The translations under genes were made by a program, and so were the position numbers. The notes under the pieces are model-generated. The model had not been told where the DNA came from. It saw only the letters and a list, made by a program, of their open reading frames with translations, and did no database searches. A DNA stretch of 64,000 nt from UBA3537 sp965658025 (GTDB lineage Bacteria; Bacteroidota; Bacteroidia; Flavobacteriales; Flavobacteriaceae). The DNA lies in assembly GCA_965658025.1 (NCBI GenBank), contig CBFHQL010000008.1, positions 1 to 64,000 on the forward strand, read 5' to 3'. Position 1 is the first letter of the stretch; each line of letters starts with the position of its first letter. Below are positions 48,079 to 59,086 of this stretch, in pieces.

Positions 48079-49428
48079 ATGAAGAAAATTGTATTTTTAA
48101 CTTTAGTATTTGTTATCGCTACTAGCTGCGGCTCAAAAGACAAAGGGGAGCTTGTTGGCGTTAAAGGAAAGCGATGGCATCCAGAGAAACCATATGGAAT
48201 GAGTCTTATTCCAGGAGGTGCATTTGTGATGGGTAAGTCAGATGACAACATAGTGGATCTTCAAGATGCACCAACCAAAACAGTTACTGTACGTTCATTT
48301 TACATGGATGAAACAGAGATTACAAACAGTGAATACCGCCAGTTTGTACATTGGGTTAGAGATTCTATCCTAAGAGAAAAACTCGCAGAAATGGCCGACT
48401 TGGAAGGCAAAACGCAAGATGATGATGGAATTGGAGAGTTCGCCTATGTTGATGCCTTAGATCCAGACGATTTAACACCTTATCAACGCTACATGTTAGA
48501 TACCTATGGTGATGATCAGCGTAAAATCAACAGAGATGTAGATCTTATATTTGATACCGAAGATTATCCAGATGAACTATATGCCGAAGTTATGGATGGA
48601 ATGTACTTACCACCAGACGAATGGTACAATGGACAGCGTACTTGGGATGTAGAACAATTTGTGTTTGAATACACCTATATGGACATTGAAGAAGCTGCAA
48701 AGTACAGAGAGCTGAAACGCAGTGACTTCGTTGAAAAATATCCTGTAAAAGTCTATCCAGACACAACGGTTTGGATTCGCGATTTTGAATACACTTACAA
48801 CGTACCTATGCATAATGATTATTTTTGGCATGATGCGTACGGAGATTATCCTGTGGTAGGAATCACTTGGGAACAAGCCGACGCCTTTTGCCAATGGAGA
48901 ACCAAGTACAAAAATGGCTACCAAAAATCAAAAGGAAAACAAAACGTCAATATGTTCAGACTTCCATCTGAAGCAGAATGGGAATATGCAGCTAGAGGTG
49001 GTTTACAAGGAGCCACATTTCCATGGGGAGGGCCTTACGCAAAGAATGACCGTGGGTGTTTCTTAGCAAATTTTAAACCTCTACGTGGTAATTATGCCGC
49101 TGACCAAGCACTCTACACTGTAGAAGCAGATGCTTTTGAACCTAATGACTACAATCTGTATAATATGTCAGGAAACGTTTCGGAGTGGGTCAATTCATCC
49201 TATGATGCTTCCTCTTACGAATATACCTCATCATTCAATCCCAATGTGAACGATAAAGACAACCCCCGAAAAGTTGTACGTGGGGGGTCTTGGAAAGATG
49301 TCGCATACTACTTGCAAGTTAGCACGCGCGACTACGAGCATGCAGATTCTGCACGAAGCTTTATAGGGTTCCGTACGGTTCAAGACTATCTAGGAGAAGA
49401 CGCAACTGCAAATGCAGGAACAAATTAA
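48079..49428 (+). CDS. gldK: Type IX secretion / gliding lipoprotein GldK
   Basis: A 449-residue lipoprotein (lipidation at C17, ATSCGSK) with a formylglycine-generating-enzyme-like SUMF1 fold: IPGGAFVMGKSDDN at the start, FRLPSEAEWEYAARGG and VRGGSWKDVAYYLQVSTR near the end. It forms the periplasmic ring of the T9SS with GldN. First gene of gldKLMN, 118 bases after the arginase-like gene; an AAGTT-TACG-AACTT repeat at 48031-48044 lies in its leader. Confidence 0.95.
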   Translation: MKKIVFLTLVFVIATSCGSKDKGELVGVKGKRWHPEKPYGMSLIPGGAFVMGKSDDNIVDLQDAPTKTVTVRSFYMDETEITNSEYRQFVHWVRDSILREKLAEMADLEGKTQDDDGIGEFAYVDALDPDDLTPYQRYMLDTYGDDQRKINRDVDLIFDTEDYPDELYAEVMDGMYLPPDEWYNGQRTWDVEQFVFEYTYMDIEEAAKYRELKRSDFVEKYPVKVYPDTTVWIRDFEYTYNVPMHNDYFWHDAYGDYPVVGITWEQADAFCQWRTKYKNGYQKSKGKQNVNMFRLPSEAEWEYAARGGLQGATFPWGGPYAKNDRGCFLANFKPLRGNYAADQALYTVEADAFEPNDYNLYNMSGNVSEWVNSSYDASSYEYTSSFNPNVNDKDNPRKVVRGGSWKDVAYYLQVSTRDYEHADSARSFIGFRTVQDYLGEDATANAGTN

Positions 49429-49478
49429 AAATCAAATAATAACACATTAACACAATAAAACTTTAAATATTAATTACC

Positions 49479-50096
49479 ATGGCAAAAGAAGGAAAAATCA
49501 CGATCACAAATATGGTCTACGGACTTGGGGCAGCAATTGTAATTGTAGGAGCTCTTTTTAAAATTCAACACTGGCCTTATGCTTCAGAAATTCTAACTCT
49601 AGGGATGATTGTTGAAGCACTAGTATTTACATATTCTGCTTTTGAACGTCAAAAAGGAGACTTAGATTGGTCGCTTGTATATCCTGAATTGACAGGAGGT
49701 TCAGCAAAAACTAAGAAATCAAAAGAAGAAACACCGGAAGGTGTGCTTACCAAAAAATTAGATGCCTTACTCAAGGAAGCGAAAATTGATGGTGCTTTAG
49801 TAAAAAGCTTAGGTGAAAACATTAAAAATCTTAACGCAACAGCTTCATCTATGGACGGTTCTGCAGGAGCAACAAATAGATATAATGAGGAAATGGCCAA
49901 AGCAACAGCTCAAATGGAGTCTATTAACAGTCTTTATGAAGCTCAACTTAAAAGCGCCAATAAACAAGCAGAAATTAATGCTGAATCAATTGAAAATGCA
50001 ATTAAATTGAAAGAGCAAATGGAATCTTTGTCTTCTAACTTATCCTCGCTAAACGGAGTATATGGAGGTATGCTTACTGCAATGAACAACAAATAA
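49479..50096 (+). CDS. gldL: T9SS/gliding motor protein GldL
   Basis: A 205-residue inner-membrane protein with two membrane helices at about 10-28 and 38-55 (VYGLGAAIVIVGALFKIQHWP, then ILTLGMIVEALVFTY) and a helical cytoplasmic part. With GldM it forms the proton-driven motor that powers secretion and gliding. Confidence 0.95.
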   Translation: MAKEGKITITNMVYGLGAAIVIVGALFKIQHWPYASEILTLGMIVEALVFTYSAFERQKGDLDWSLVYPELTGGSAKTKKSKEETPEGVLTKKLDALLKEAKIDGALVKSLGENIKNLNATASSMDGSAGATNRYNEEMAKATAQMESINSLYEAQLKSANKQAEINAESIENAIKLKEQMESLSSNLSSLNGVYGGMLTAMNNK

Positions 50097-50144
50097 TTAG
50101 TTTTTATTGAAACTAAATTTATATAACCAAAAAAACTAATTATT

Positions 50145-51719
50145 ATGGCAGGAGGAAATGTATCTGCAAGACAGAAAATGATAAACTTGATGTATCTGGT
50201 ATTCATCGCAATGATGGCCATGAATATGTCAAAAGAAGTGCTTTCTGCATTTGGGCTTATGGAAGCAAAATTTGCTGAGTCCAATGCAACCACTACGGAA
50301 ACAAATGAGGCACTACTCACGGATTTGATAACCAAAGGCGACGAAAAGCCAGAAGAATTTGCTGTAGCAGCCAACAAAGCTCAACAAATCAATGTAATTT
50401 CAGATAAGTTTTACAAGTACATCGAAACACTCAAGCGCGATCTTTTAAAAGCTGGAGGATACGAAATTGTACCTGAAACAGGTAAACTGCCTTTTGAGGC
50501 TATGGACAAAACTGATATTCTTGACGAAATGTGGTTTACTGGAGATCGCCTAACAAAGGCTGGCGCTGCAGTCATGACAAAGATTGAACAATATAAATCT
50601 GATGTTAAAGAAGTTCTTGGAACTGACGTTAAGTATAAAAAAGCTGTTGAACGATTTGAAAAACGTTTCAGCACAGAAAAAGTAACGAACAAAGACGGAA
50701 AAAAAATAGATTGGTTAGATTATAACTACAAAGGATTTCCAGCCATTGCTTCGTACACAAAGTTAACAGCCATGCAAAACGATGTGAAAGTAACCGAAGC
50801 TAGTATGTTCAACCTCTTCTTAGGAAATACATTGACCGAAGCCGTATCATTGAAAAACTATCAAGCTATTGTTTTGGCTGATAAATCTGCATTTTTTGCT
50901 GGAGAGAAATTTCAAGGAAAAGTTGTACTCGGAAAATATGCCAACGTTACACCAACAAAATTAGTTGTACAAGGTCAAGAAATCAACATAGCTTCTGCAA
51001 TTGATTCTACAGGAGCAGCAACACTTGATTTTAATGTTGGTAATATTGGAGAAAAGAAAATTGACGGTCAGTTTACATTCCTTGAAGATGGTAAACCATT
51101 AGAAATTCCTATTGTAGGAAACTATGTTGTTGTACCACGCCCAAAAGAAGCATCTGTTGCAGCGGACAAAATGAATGTATTGTACAGAGGTTTAGAAAAC
51201 CCCATGACGATTTCATTTGCAGGAGTACCAGATAGTAAAGTCTCAGTATCTGCTCCTGGTCTAAGAAAAGCAGGTGGGCAAGGAAAATACATTGTCAATC
51301 CGCCATCAGGAAGTCAAAACTTGATTGTATCCGTGGTTGCAACTTTGGATGATGGAACAAAAGTGAATTCTAAAAAATCATTTAGAATTAAAAATATTCC
51401 TAATCCCGTTGGGAAAATTGCAGGAAAAAGTGGCTCAATTAAACTCAATAAACGTGATGTAACAACGTCTCGTGTCTTGGCAGATTTCGGAGATTTTGTT
51501 TACGATTTGAATCCAACAGTTTCGGCATTTGACTTGACCGTACTTGGCGAAACAGTTACCGTTTCTGGAAACCGATTGAACCCTGCTGCAAAAGCATTAA
51601 TCAATAATGCACCTAGACGTTCTTTGGTCATTATTGATAACATTAAAGTAAGAGTAAAAGGCGTGAGTGGTGTAGAAATTCCACCAGCGGCGGCTATTAC
51701 AGTAAAATTAACAAATTAA
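50145..51719 (+). CDS. gldM: T9SS/gliding motor protein GldM
   Basis: A 524-residue protein with one N-terminal membrane helix (QKMINLMYLVFIAMMAMNMS) and a long periplasmic part of four domains that reaches the GldK/GldN ring. The helix carries the mechanical coupling to GldL. It follows gldL by 48 bases. Confidence 0.95.
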   Translation: MAGGNVSARQKMINLMYLVFIAMMAMNMSKEVLSAFGLMEAKFAESNATTTETNEALLTDLITKGDEKPEEFAVAANKAQQINVISDKFYKYIETLKRDLLKAGGYEIVPETGKLPFEAMDKTDILDEMWFTGDRLTKAGAAVMTKIEQYKSDVKEVLGTDVKYKKAVERFEKRFSTEKVTNKDGKKIDWLDYNYKGFPAIASYTKLTAMQNDVKVTEASMFNLFLGNTLTEAVSLKNYQAIVLADKSAFFAGEKFQGKVVLGKYANVTPTKLVVQGQEINIASAIDSTGAATLDFNVGNIGEKKIDGQFTFLEDGKPLEIPIVGNYVVVPRPKEASVAADKMNVLYRGLENPMTISFAGVPDSKVSVSAPGLRKAGGQGKYIVNPPSGSQNLIVSVVATLDDGTKVNSKKSFRIKNIPNPVGKIAGKSGSIKLNKRDVTTSRVLADFGDFVYDLNPTVSAFDLTVLGETVTVSGNRLNPAAKALINNAPRRSLVIIDNIKVRVKGVSGVEIPPAAAITVKLTN

Positions 51720-51723
51720 AATT

Positions 51724-52773
51724 ATGAATCGTTTACCCCTATTCTTATTCGTTTTACCATTCATTGCGTTTAGTCAGGCCAACATCTTGAATGCAAAATC
51801 TCCTGATGAAATTGGGATTACCTCGGCATACGATGAAGTTGATTCCGACGAAGAACCCTTGGCTTATGGGTTTATCAGCGATAAAGATGTACTGTTTTCC
51901 AAAACCATTTGGGAAGAAATAAACCTTGATGAACGTGTGAATTTCCCTATGTACTTTCCCATAGATACTTTGGTTGTTGGAAAAGAGAGAAGACCACTTA
52001 TTCACTTTCTCCTAAAATCCGCTCTAAACGGTGATTATGTCGTTTACAAGAAGGATAATTTTAAAGAAATTCTTTCTCTTGAAGATTTGGAAAAGAAAAG
52101 AAAATACAGAGTCATACGTGCGGGTACAGATGAAAATATAGGACTTGAGCGCATCATCAATGAAGCTGGAAATAAAGAAGAATTTTTACTTCAAAAAGGC
52201 GTAGATATTGGAGAATATGCCAATATGGATGAATCTTTGTTGAGTGACGACGAATACAACGAATATATATCTAAAATGGAGGAACTTATTTTTGAAAATA
52301 ATTTGCTTTCAGAGGAGGAATATTCTGAAGAAATTTTCAGCTATGCCGATGTCGTAAAATATAGAGTCAAAGGCGTTTGGTATTTTGACAAAAGACAATC
52401 AGATTTACGCTATCGTCCAATTGCTATTGCACCAATAGTCATCACACCACGTTCCAAGGCCAACATGAAAGAATTTAATGATCCTAACATGAAGCCAGAC
52501 TATGTAGAGCTTTTTTGGGTATTTTATCCTGACGCAAGAAAATATTTGCACAAAGCAATGGCTTTCAATGACAAGAATACATCCAAGCCCATTTCATTCG
52601 ATCATTTGATTAATTCTAGACGCTTTTCTGGATACATTTATAAAGAAGATAATGTGTATCAAGACAGAGAAATAAACGACTATATTTCTGAAAATGCACT
52701 TATGCAACTCTTAGAATCGCAACGGATTAAAGAAAAAATCAGAAATTTAGAACAAGATATGTGGAGTTATTAA
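51724..52773 (+). CDS. gldN: T9SS/gliding protein GldN
   Basis: A 349-residue periplasmic protein with a signal peptide (cut near FSQA) and GldN features: DVLFSKTIWEEINLDERVNFP and the C-terminal FDHLINSRRFSGYIYKE. It forms the ring with GldK. It follows gldM by 4 bases and ends the operon at a strong terminator. Confidence 0.95.
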   Translation: MNRLPLFLFVLPFIAFSQANILNAKSPDEIGITSAYDEVDSDEEPLAYGFISDKDVLFSKTIWEEINLDERVNFPMYFPIDTLVVGKERRPLIHFLLKSALNGDYVVYKKDNFKEILSLEDLEKKRKYRVIRAGTDENIGLERIINEAGNKEEFLLQKGVDIGEYANMDESLLSDDEYNEYISKMEELIFENNLLSEEEYSEEIFSYADVVKYRVKGVWYFDKRQSDLRYRPIAIAPIVITPRSKANMKEFNDPNMKPDYVELFWVFYPDARKYLHKAMAFNDKNTSKPISFDHLINSRRFSGYIYKEDNVYQDREINDYISENALMQLLESQRIKEKIRNLEQDMWSY

Positions 52774-52789
52774 CCCTCCACTTCACATT

Positions 52790-52823
52790 AAAAACGCTTT
52801 CCAACAGGGAAGCGTTTTTTTTT
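52790..52823 (+). terminator. Terminator of the gldKLMN operon
   Basis: AAAAACGCTTTCC, loop AACA, GGGAAGCGTTTTT followed by more T. It lies 16 bases after the gldN stop and just before the oxidoreductase gene. Confidence 0.88.
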
Positions 52824-52838
52824 ATTTAAATTTATAGT

Positions 52839-53879
52839 ATGTCTGTAGATTATATTATTGTAGGTTCTGGTCTTGCCGGGCTGATGCTTAGTGAACAACT
52901 TCGTACGCGTAATAAATCTTTTATCGTTATAAGTAATACTTCCCAGCAAGCATCGGTTGTAGCGAGTGGGTTGTATAATCCCGTAGTTTTGAAGCGTTTT
53001 AATAGGGCATGGAATGCCGATGAACATCTTCCAATTGCACTTTCTGCCTACAAAACATTGGAAACACTTTTGAATATCCCTATTGATGATCAAAGAGCTA
53101 TTTATAGGATTTTTAGCTCTGTTGAAGAGCAAAACAACTGGTTTTTAGCTGCAGACAAGCCAAAGTTACAAGAGTTTTTAGTGCCAAAAATTATCGAAAA
53201 TAACAATCCAAATGTTAGAGCACCTTTTGGCTATGGTAAAGTTAAATTTACGGGCAGAGTAGACACCAAGTTGCTTTTACAGACCTACAGAAACTATTTA
53301 GCATCCCAAAATCAATTTTTTGAAGACACCTTTGATCATTCAAAACTTGAGGTAAGCAATACAATTCAGTATAAACACATAACGGCAAAAAAACTCATTT
53401 TTGCAGAGGGCTTTGGTTTAAAACACAACCCCTTTTTTAACACTCTTCCATTGGAGGGCACCAAAGGAGAGCTTTTAGTTGTTCATGCGCCAGACTTAAA
53501 ATCTGATGTCATCCTAAAATCAAGTGTTTTTGTAATCCCTATTGGGAATGAACAGTACCTTGTTGGTTCTACTTATGCTTGGAATGATTACAGCAATACG
53601 CCAACAGAATCTGCTAAAAATGAAATTTTAGAAAAACTTCAAAAAGTGATTTCGTGTTCTTTTAAAGTTGTTCATCAACGTGCTGGAATTCGTCCAACAG
53701 TTGTAGATCGTCGCCCATTAGTGGGTCAGCACAAAACACATAAAAATTTATTCGTCTTGAATGGTCTTGGCAGTCGAGGTGTACTTATAGCACCCACTGT
53801 AGCTAAAGATTTAATTACTTATATAGAAGATGGTGTTCCACTTCCAAAAGAAATTGATATCAATAGATTTAAGTCTTAG
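52839..53879 (+). CDS. FAD-dependent oxidoreductase (DAO/glycine-oxidase-like)
   Basis: A 346-residue flavoprotein of the D-amino-acid oxidase superfamily: FAD GxGxxG at the start (YIIVGSGLAGLMLSEQL), the SGLYNPVVLKRF segment and the C-terminal GIRPTVVDRRPLVGQH plus LNGLGSRGVLIAP. It resembles the bacteroidete branch near the MnmC C-terminal module, but no substrate can be named. It overlaps the converging DUF983 gene by 11 bases. Confidence 0.82.
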   Translation: MSVDYIIVGSGLAGLMLSEQLRTRNKSFIVISNTSQQASVVASGLYNPVVLKRFNRAWNADEHLPIALSAYKTLETLLNIPIDDQRAIYRIFSSVEEQNNWFLAADKPKLQEFLVPKIIENNNPNVRAPFGYGKVKFTGRVDTKLLLQTYRNYLASQNQFFEDTFDHSKLEVSNTIQYKHITAKKLIFAEGFGLKHNPFFNTLPLEGTKGELLVVHAPDLKSDVILKSSVFVIPIGNEQYLVGSTYAWNDYSNTPTESAKNEILEKLQKVISCSFKVVHQRAGIRPTVVDRRPLVGQHKTHKNLFVLNGLGSRGVLIAPTVAKDLITYIEDGVPLPKEIDINRFKS

Positions 53880-54261
53880 ACTTGTTGGCTAAATTGGGAT
53901 CATAGCTCATAAAAAAATTAATCCAAATATTTCTCGATAGCCGCATAATAACGGGCATGAAACCAACTAAAGTTCCTACAATACACCCAAAAGCGACCTT
54001 GAGTGAACTTCCCAAAAAAATATTGGAAACAATAAAAGCAGCCACAGCAAAGGCAATGCCTACTCCATAACTCACATACATAGACCCATAAAAGAACGAG
54101 GGTTCTATTTTATATTTTGTACCACAATGACTACAACGCTCATGCATTTTTAGCGTTTCTGAGAGATGGTAAGGGTTTTTTGTTTGATACATCAATTCTT
54201 GATGACACTTTGGGCATTTTCCAAATAAAATAGAGTACAGCTTATTTCCTTTTTTTAGCAT
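53869..54261 (-). CDS. DUF983 zinc-ribbon membrane protein
   Basis: A 130-residue protein with an N-terminal zinc ribbon (CPKCHQE and CSHCGTKY) and two membrane helices (about 60-82 and 88-108). ATG 54261 (MLKKGNKLYSILFGKCPKC) matches family starts; a frame extension to 54291 is unlikely. Function unknown. A TACTTTTG -7 box lies about 27 bases upstream on the minus strand. Confidence 0.85.
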   Translation of the reverse strand: MLKKGNKLYSILFGKCPKCHQELMYQTKNPYHLSETLKMHERCSHCGTKYKIEPSFFYGSMYVSYGVGIAFAVAAFIVSNIFLGSSLKVAFGCIVGTLVGFMPVIMRLSRNIWINFFMSYDPNLANKSKT

Positions 54262-54331
54262 GGTAATTTGGTTATTTTTGCACAACTTCAAAAGTACAAA
54301 AATGTAATTAATTTGAAGTTTATATTATAAA

Positions 54332-56245
54332 ATGCTAAACGTCCACCAACTCACAATTTCATTTCAAGGAGAAGATCTTTTTGAAAATATTTCGTTTCGA
54401 TTGCAATCGGGGCATCGTGTGGGATTGATTGGAAAAAATGGGGCTGGAAAATCGACCTTACTTAAAATTATTTCAGGGGAATTAGAATACAATTCTGGTC
54501 AAATCAGTTTTGAAAAAAAAGATTTAAAAATTGGATTTTTAAAACAGGACATTGATTTCGTTTATGGACGTACCATTTTGGAAGAATCTTATGAGGCCTT
54601 TTCAGAACTTAAAGCACTTGAGCGCCAGTTAGAGGACATCAACACACAGTTGGCCGAGCGCACCGATTATGAAAGCCAAAGTTACCACGATTTGATGGTC
54701 GATTTGAATGAGGTACAACAGCAGTATGAAATTTTAGGGGGTTACAATTATCAAGGCGAAACAGAGAAAATTCTAATCGGTTTAGGATTTAAAAGAGATG
54801 ATTTTGATAAACTTACGGATACATTTTCAGGAGGTTGGCGTATGCGTATAGAGTTAGCCAAATTATTACTTCAGCAAAATGATATCCTTCTTTTGGATGA
54901 ACCTACAAACCATTTGGATATTGAATCAATCATGTGGTTAGAGCAATTTTTGAAAAATTATACTGGTGCTGTAGTGATTGTTTCGCACGATAAAATGTTT
55001 TTGGACAACGTTACAAATAGAACTATTGAAATTGTTTTGGGTCAAATTTATGATATGCCTAAACCTTACACCAAGTATTTAAAACTTCGTGCCGAACAAA
55101 AAGCATTGCAAATTGCTGCGCAAAAAAATCAACAAAAACAGATAGAACAAACCGAAAAACTTATTGAAAAATTTAGAGCCAAAGCTTCCAAAGCGACTAT
55201 GGCGCAGTCGCTCATTAAAAAATTAGATAAAATAGAACGTATCCGTGTTGATGAAGACGACAATAGTGTGATGAGTGTCCGTTTTCCAATTTCAATACAG
55301 CCGGGCAAAGTTGTTTTGGAGGCTCACAATGTTTCAAAGTCTTATGGTGATTTGGACGTTTTAAAACATGTTGATTTAATGGTTGAAAGAGGGCAGAAAG
55401 TTGCCTTTGTAGGCCAGAATGGGCAAGGAAAATCTACGCTAGCCAAAATTTTAGTTGGAGAACTTTCCGCAGAAGGAAATATCAAGTTGGGGCATAATGT
55501 TCAGGTGGGTTATTTTGCACAAAATCAAGCCGAATATTTGGATGGAAAGAAGACGGTTTTGGATACGATGATTGATGAGGCCAATGAAAAAAACCGTTCC
55601 AAAGTACGTGATATTTTAGGGGCATTTTTGTTTCGCGGAGAGGCCGTAGAGAAGTATGTGAGTGTATTGTCTGGAGGGGAGCGCAACAGATTAGCTTTAG
55701 CAAAATTATTACTAAAACCGCTTAATGTTTTGGTGATGGATGAACCTACAAACCACTTGGATATTCAGTCTAAAAATGTATTAAAATCTGCTTTACAAAA
55801 TTTTGATGGTACATTACTTCTGGTATCACACGATCGTGAGTTTTTGCAAGGATTGAATGATGTTGTTTACGAATTTAAAGATCAAAAAATCAAACCCTAT
55901 TTGGGCGATATTGACTTTTATTTGGAGCAGCGACAATTGGAAAACTTACGCGAAGCTGAACGCAAAACAATTGTAAAAGCAGAATCCAAAATAAGCAGTA
56001 ATAAGCAGTCCTATGAAGCTCAAAAACAATTAAAATCGTTGAATAATCGCTTAAGTAAAGTGGAGTCTTCTATTTCCTCCTTGGAAAAAGAGATCAAAGC
56101 GATTGATTTGGAACTCCAAATTAACTATGATAAAACAGTTGCAGACCCTAATTTTTTTGATGCCTATCAAGCCAAAAAAGCAAAGTTAGATGAACTTATG
56201 GAGCAATGGGAAGCTATTACAGAATCGATAGAACAACATAGCTGA
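54332..56245 (+). CDS. ABC-F family ATPase
   Basis: A 637-residue soluble protein with two ABC ATPase domains joined by a charged helical linker (about 240-300) and a C-terminal coiled coil (about 540-635), the layout of Uup/EttA-type factors that act on ribosomes. Walker A: GLIGKNGAGKST and FVGQNGQGKST; signature: FSGGWRMR and LSGGERNR; Walker B: LLLDEPTNHLDI and LVMDEPTNHLDI. The C-terminal coiled coil makes Uup the closest match. It overlaps the next gene by one base. Confidence 0.92.
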   Translation: MLNVHQLTISFQGEDLFENISFRLQSGHRVGLIGKNGAGKSTLLKIISGELEYNSGQISFEKKDLKIGFLKQDIDFVYGRTILEESYEAFSELKALERQLEDINTQLAERTDYESQSYHDLMVDLNEVQQQYEILGGYNYQGETEKILIGLGFKRDDFDKLTDTFSGGWRMRIELAKLLLQQNDILLLDEPTNHLDIESIMWLEQFLKNYTGAVVIVSHDKMFLDNVTNRTIEIVLGQIYDMPKPYTKYLKLRAEQKALQIAAQKNQQKQIEQTEKLIEKFRAKASKATMAQSLIKKLDKIERIRVDEDDNSVMSVRFPISIQPGKVVLEAHNVSKSYGDLDVLKHVDLMVERGQKVAFVGQNGQGKSTLAKILVGELSAEGNIKLGHNVQVGYFAQNQAEYLDGKKTVLDTMIDEANEKNRSKVRDILGAFLFRGEAVEKYVSVLSGGERNRLALAKLLLKPLNVLVMDEPTNHLDIQSKNVLKSALQNFDGTLLLVSHDREFLQGLNDVVYEFKDQKIKPYLGDIDFYLEQRQLENLREAERKTIVKAESKISSNKQSYEAQKQLKSLNNRLSKVESSISSLEKEIKAIDLELQINYDKTVADPNFFDAYQAKKAKLDELMEQWEAITESIEQHS

Positions 56246-56427
56246 TGGAAGAACATTTTTATCAATGTCCACATTGTTGGGAGCAAGTTTCAGTTTTGGT
56301 GGATGTGTCGCAATCTTCTCAAACATACATTGAAGATTGTGAAGTCTGCTGTAATCCTATTCAATTTCAAATTCAATGTTCAGGTCAAGTTCTACAGTCT
56401 TTAGACGCTCAAAGTATAGAGCAATAA
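56245..56427 (+). CDS. CPXCG-motif cysteine-rich protein
   Basis: A 60-residue zinc-ribbon protein: CPHCWEQVSVLVD and CEVCCNPIQF. The family has CPxCG knuckles (here CPHCW). It is coupled to the ABC-F gene by a one-base overlap; function unknown. Confidence 0.85.
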   Translation: MEEHFYQCPHCWEQVSVLVDVSQSSQTYIEDCEVCCNPIQFQIQCSGQVLQSLDAQSIEQ

Positions 56428-56450
56428 GAAGATATTTCTAAAAAAGTTCT

Positions 56451-56479
56451 TTTTAAATAGGAAAAAGGTTGTATATTTG
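56451..56479 (+). promoter_or_regulatory. tRNA-Met promoter
   Basis: TATATTTG (56472-56479) is an exact -7 box, 11 bases before the tRNA. TTTT at 56451-56454, 17 bases upstream, is one base off the -33 consensus. Confidence 0.6.
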
Positions 56480-56490
56480 TCGTCCAATAT

Positions 56491-58172
<1,682 letters not shown>

Positions 58173-58205
58173 TATTTTAAATTGTTGTGGTTGCAAACAA
58201 TGCAA

Positions 58206-58578
58206 CTCAGATTATACAAATGATTTATGATATCCATGACATTTTCATCAGGTGTGTCATGATCACCTGTTATTAGTCGAAATTTCTCAATTGAGATTTT
58301 CGATTCTCCAGAATTTTCCAAAATAATAGAGTATTACTCTACCCACACAAATATTACTTGAGTGGTTTATACCATCTGGCGTTATCCATGGATTTTATTG
58401 ATAACATACCTTAACCCATTTACTCATGGAAGGGTTATTCCATTTGCTATGCTATAAAAAATATTCGACCTACACTGCATCAAAGTTTTCTCATTTACCT
58501 ATTGATGTACATTGATTTTAATCTTCTATATGTCTTTTACATTATCGTTGAGGATATTGTTTATAGACAGGTGTTTAG
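58206..58578. other. Palindrome-rich non-coding region upstream of the large recombinase
   Basis: No gene is seen. The region holds at least five separate inverted repeats: CAGGTG-N9-CACCTG (58249-58269), TCTCAATTGAGA (58285-58296), TAGAGTA-T-TACTCTA (58327-58341), GTTATC-N13-GATAAC (58381-58405) and ATGGAA-N6-TTCCAT (58426-58443). It must contain the recombinase promoter; the repeats may be operators, recombination sites or a structured RNA. Confidence 0.5.
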
Positions 58579-58995
58579 TTAATATTGATTTATTATTTCA
58601 TTTAATATTTCTTCGTGCGACGGTTTTATGATGTAACGAATCTTGTTAAGATTCCGCAGTAGTTGTTCCCATTCATAATCCATAATGGACTCATGTGATG
58701 TAAGATAAAAACCATATTTTTTCTTCGCTTCGTAGTAACCATCGTCATATCCACTATCGTACTTATGCTGACAACCATACTCCATATCCATTTCAATAAA
58801 CTCAGGTGTTACTTCGATGTATTGATATTTAGTGTAAATAATATATGATTCATCTATCAACGGAGATGTATGTAGCAATTCAATTCCAAATTTATCTTCC
58901 TCCGAAAAATTGGTCATGAATTCTTTCTCGTCAAATTTTGGATCGTTTAGATGCTGATCGGTGCCGCCAACGGCAAAAAATTCTTCTTTTATCAT
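58579..58995 (-). CDS. Unknown protein A, paralogue of the next upstream gene
   Basis: A 138-residue acidic protein I do not recognise. Its first 30 residues (MIKEEFFAVGGTDQHLNDPK...) are the same as those of the 59087-59620 gene except for residue 2. The middle is rich in aspartate, tyrosine and glutamate. The last about 60 residues (SGYDDGYYEAKKKYG ... LNKIRYIIKPSHEEILNEI) resemble the C-termini of both that gene and the ParB-like protein. It is the third gene of a minus-strand series with 91-base gaps. No enzymatic motif is visible. Confidence 0.7.
   Translation of the reverse strand: MIKEEFFAVGGTDQHLNDPKFDEKEFMTNFSEEDKFGIELLHTSPLIDESYIIYTKYQYIEVTPEFIEMDMEYGCQHKYDSGYDDGYYEAKKKYGFYLTSHESIMDYEWEQLLRNLNKIRYIIKPSHEEILNEIINQY
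58906..58980. repeat. 75-bp direct repeat, copy 1
   Basis: Identical base for base with 59531-59605. It encodes most of the shared N-terminus of the two unknown paralogues. Identity at silent positions shows recent duplication or gene conversion, or selection on the DNA itself. Confidence 0.9.
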
Positions 58996-59086
58996 AAACT
59001 TATAACTCTTTTATTTTACTGATTATCGCATACATTCTGTATGAATTGTATCATTTGAATTGATATCTGTAGATATTGTTCTCTCA

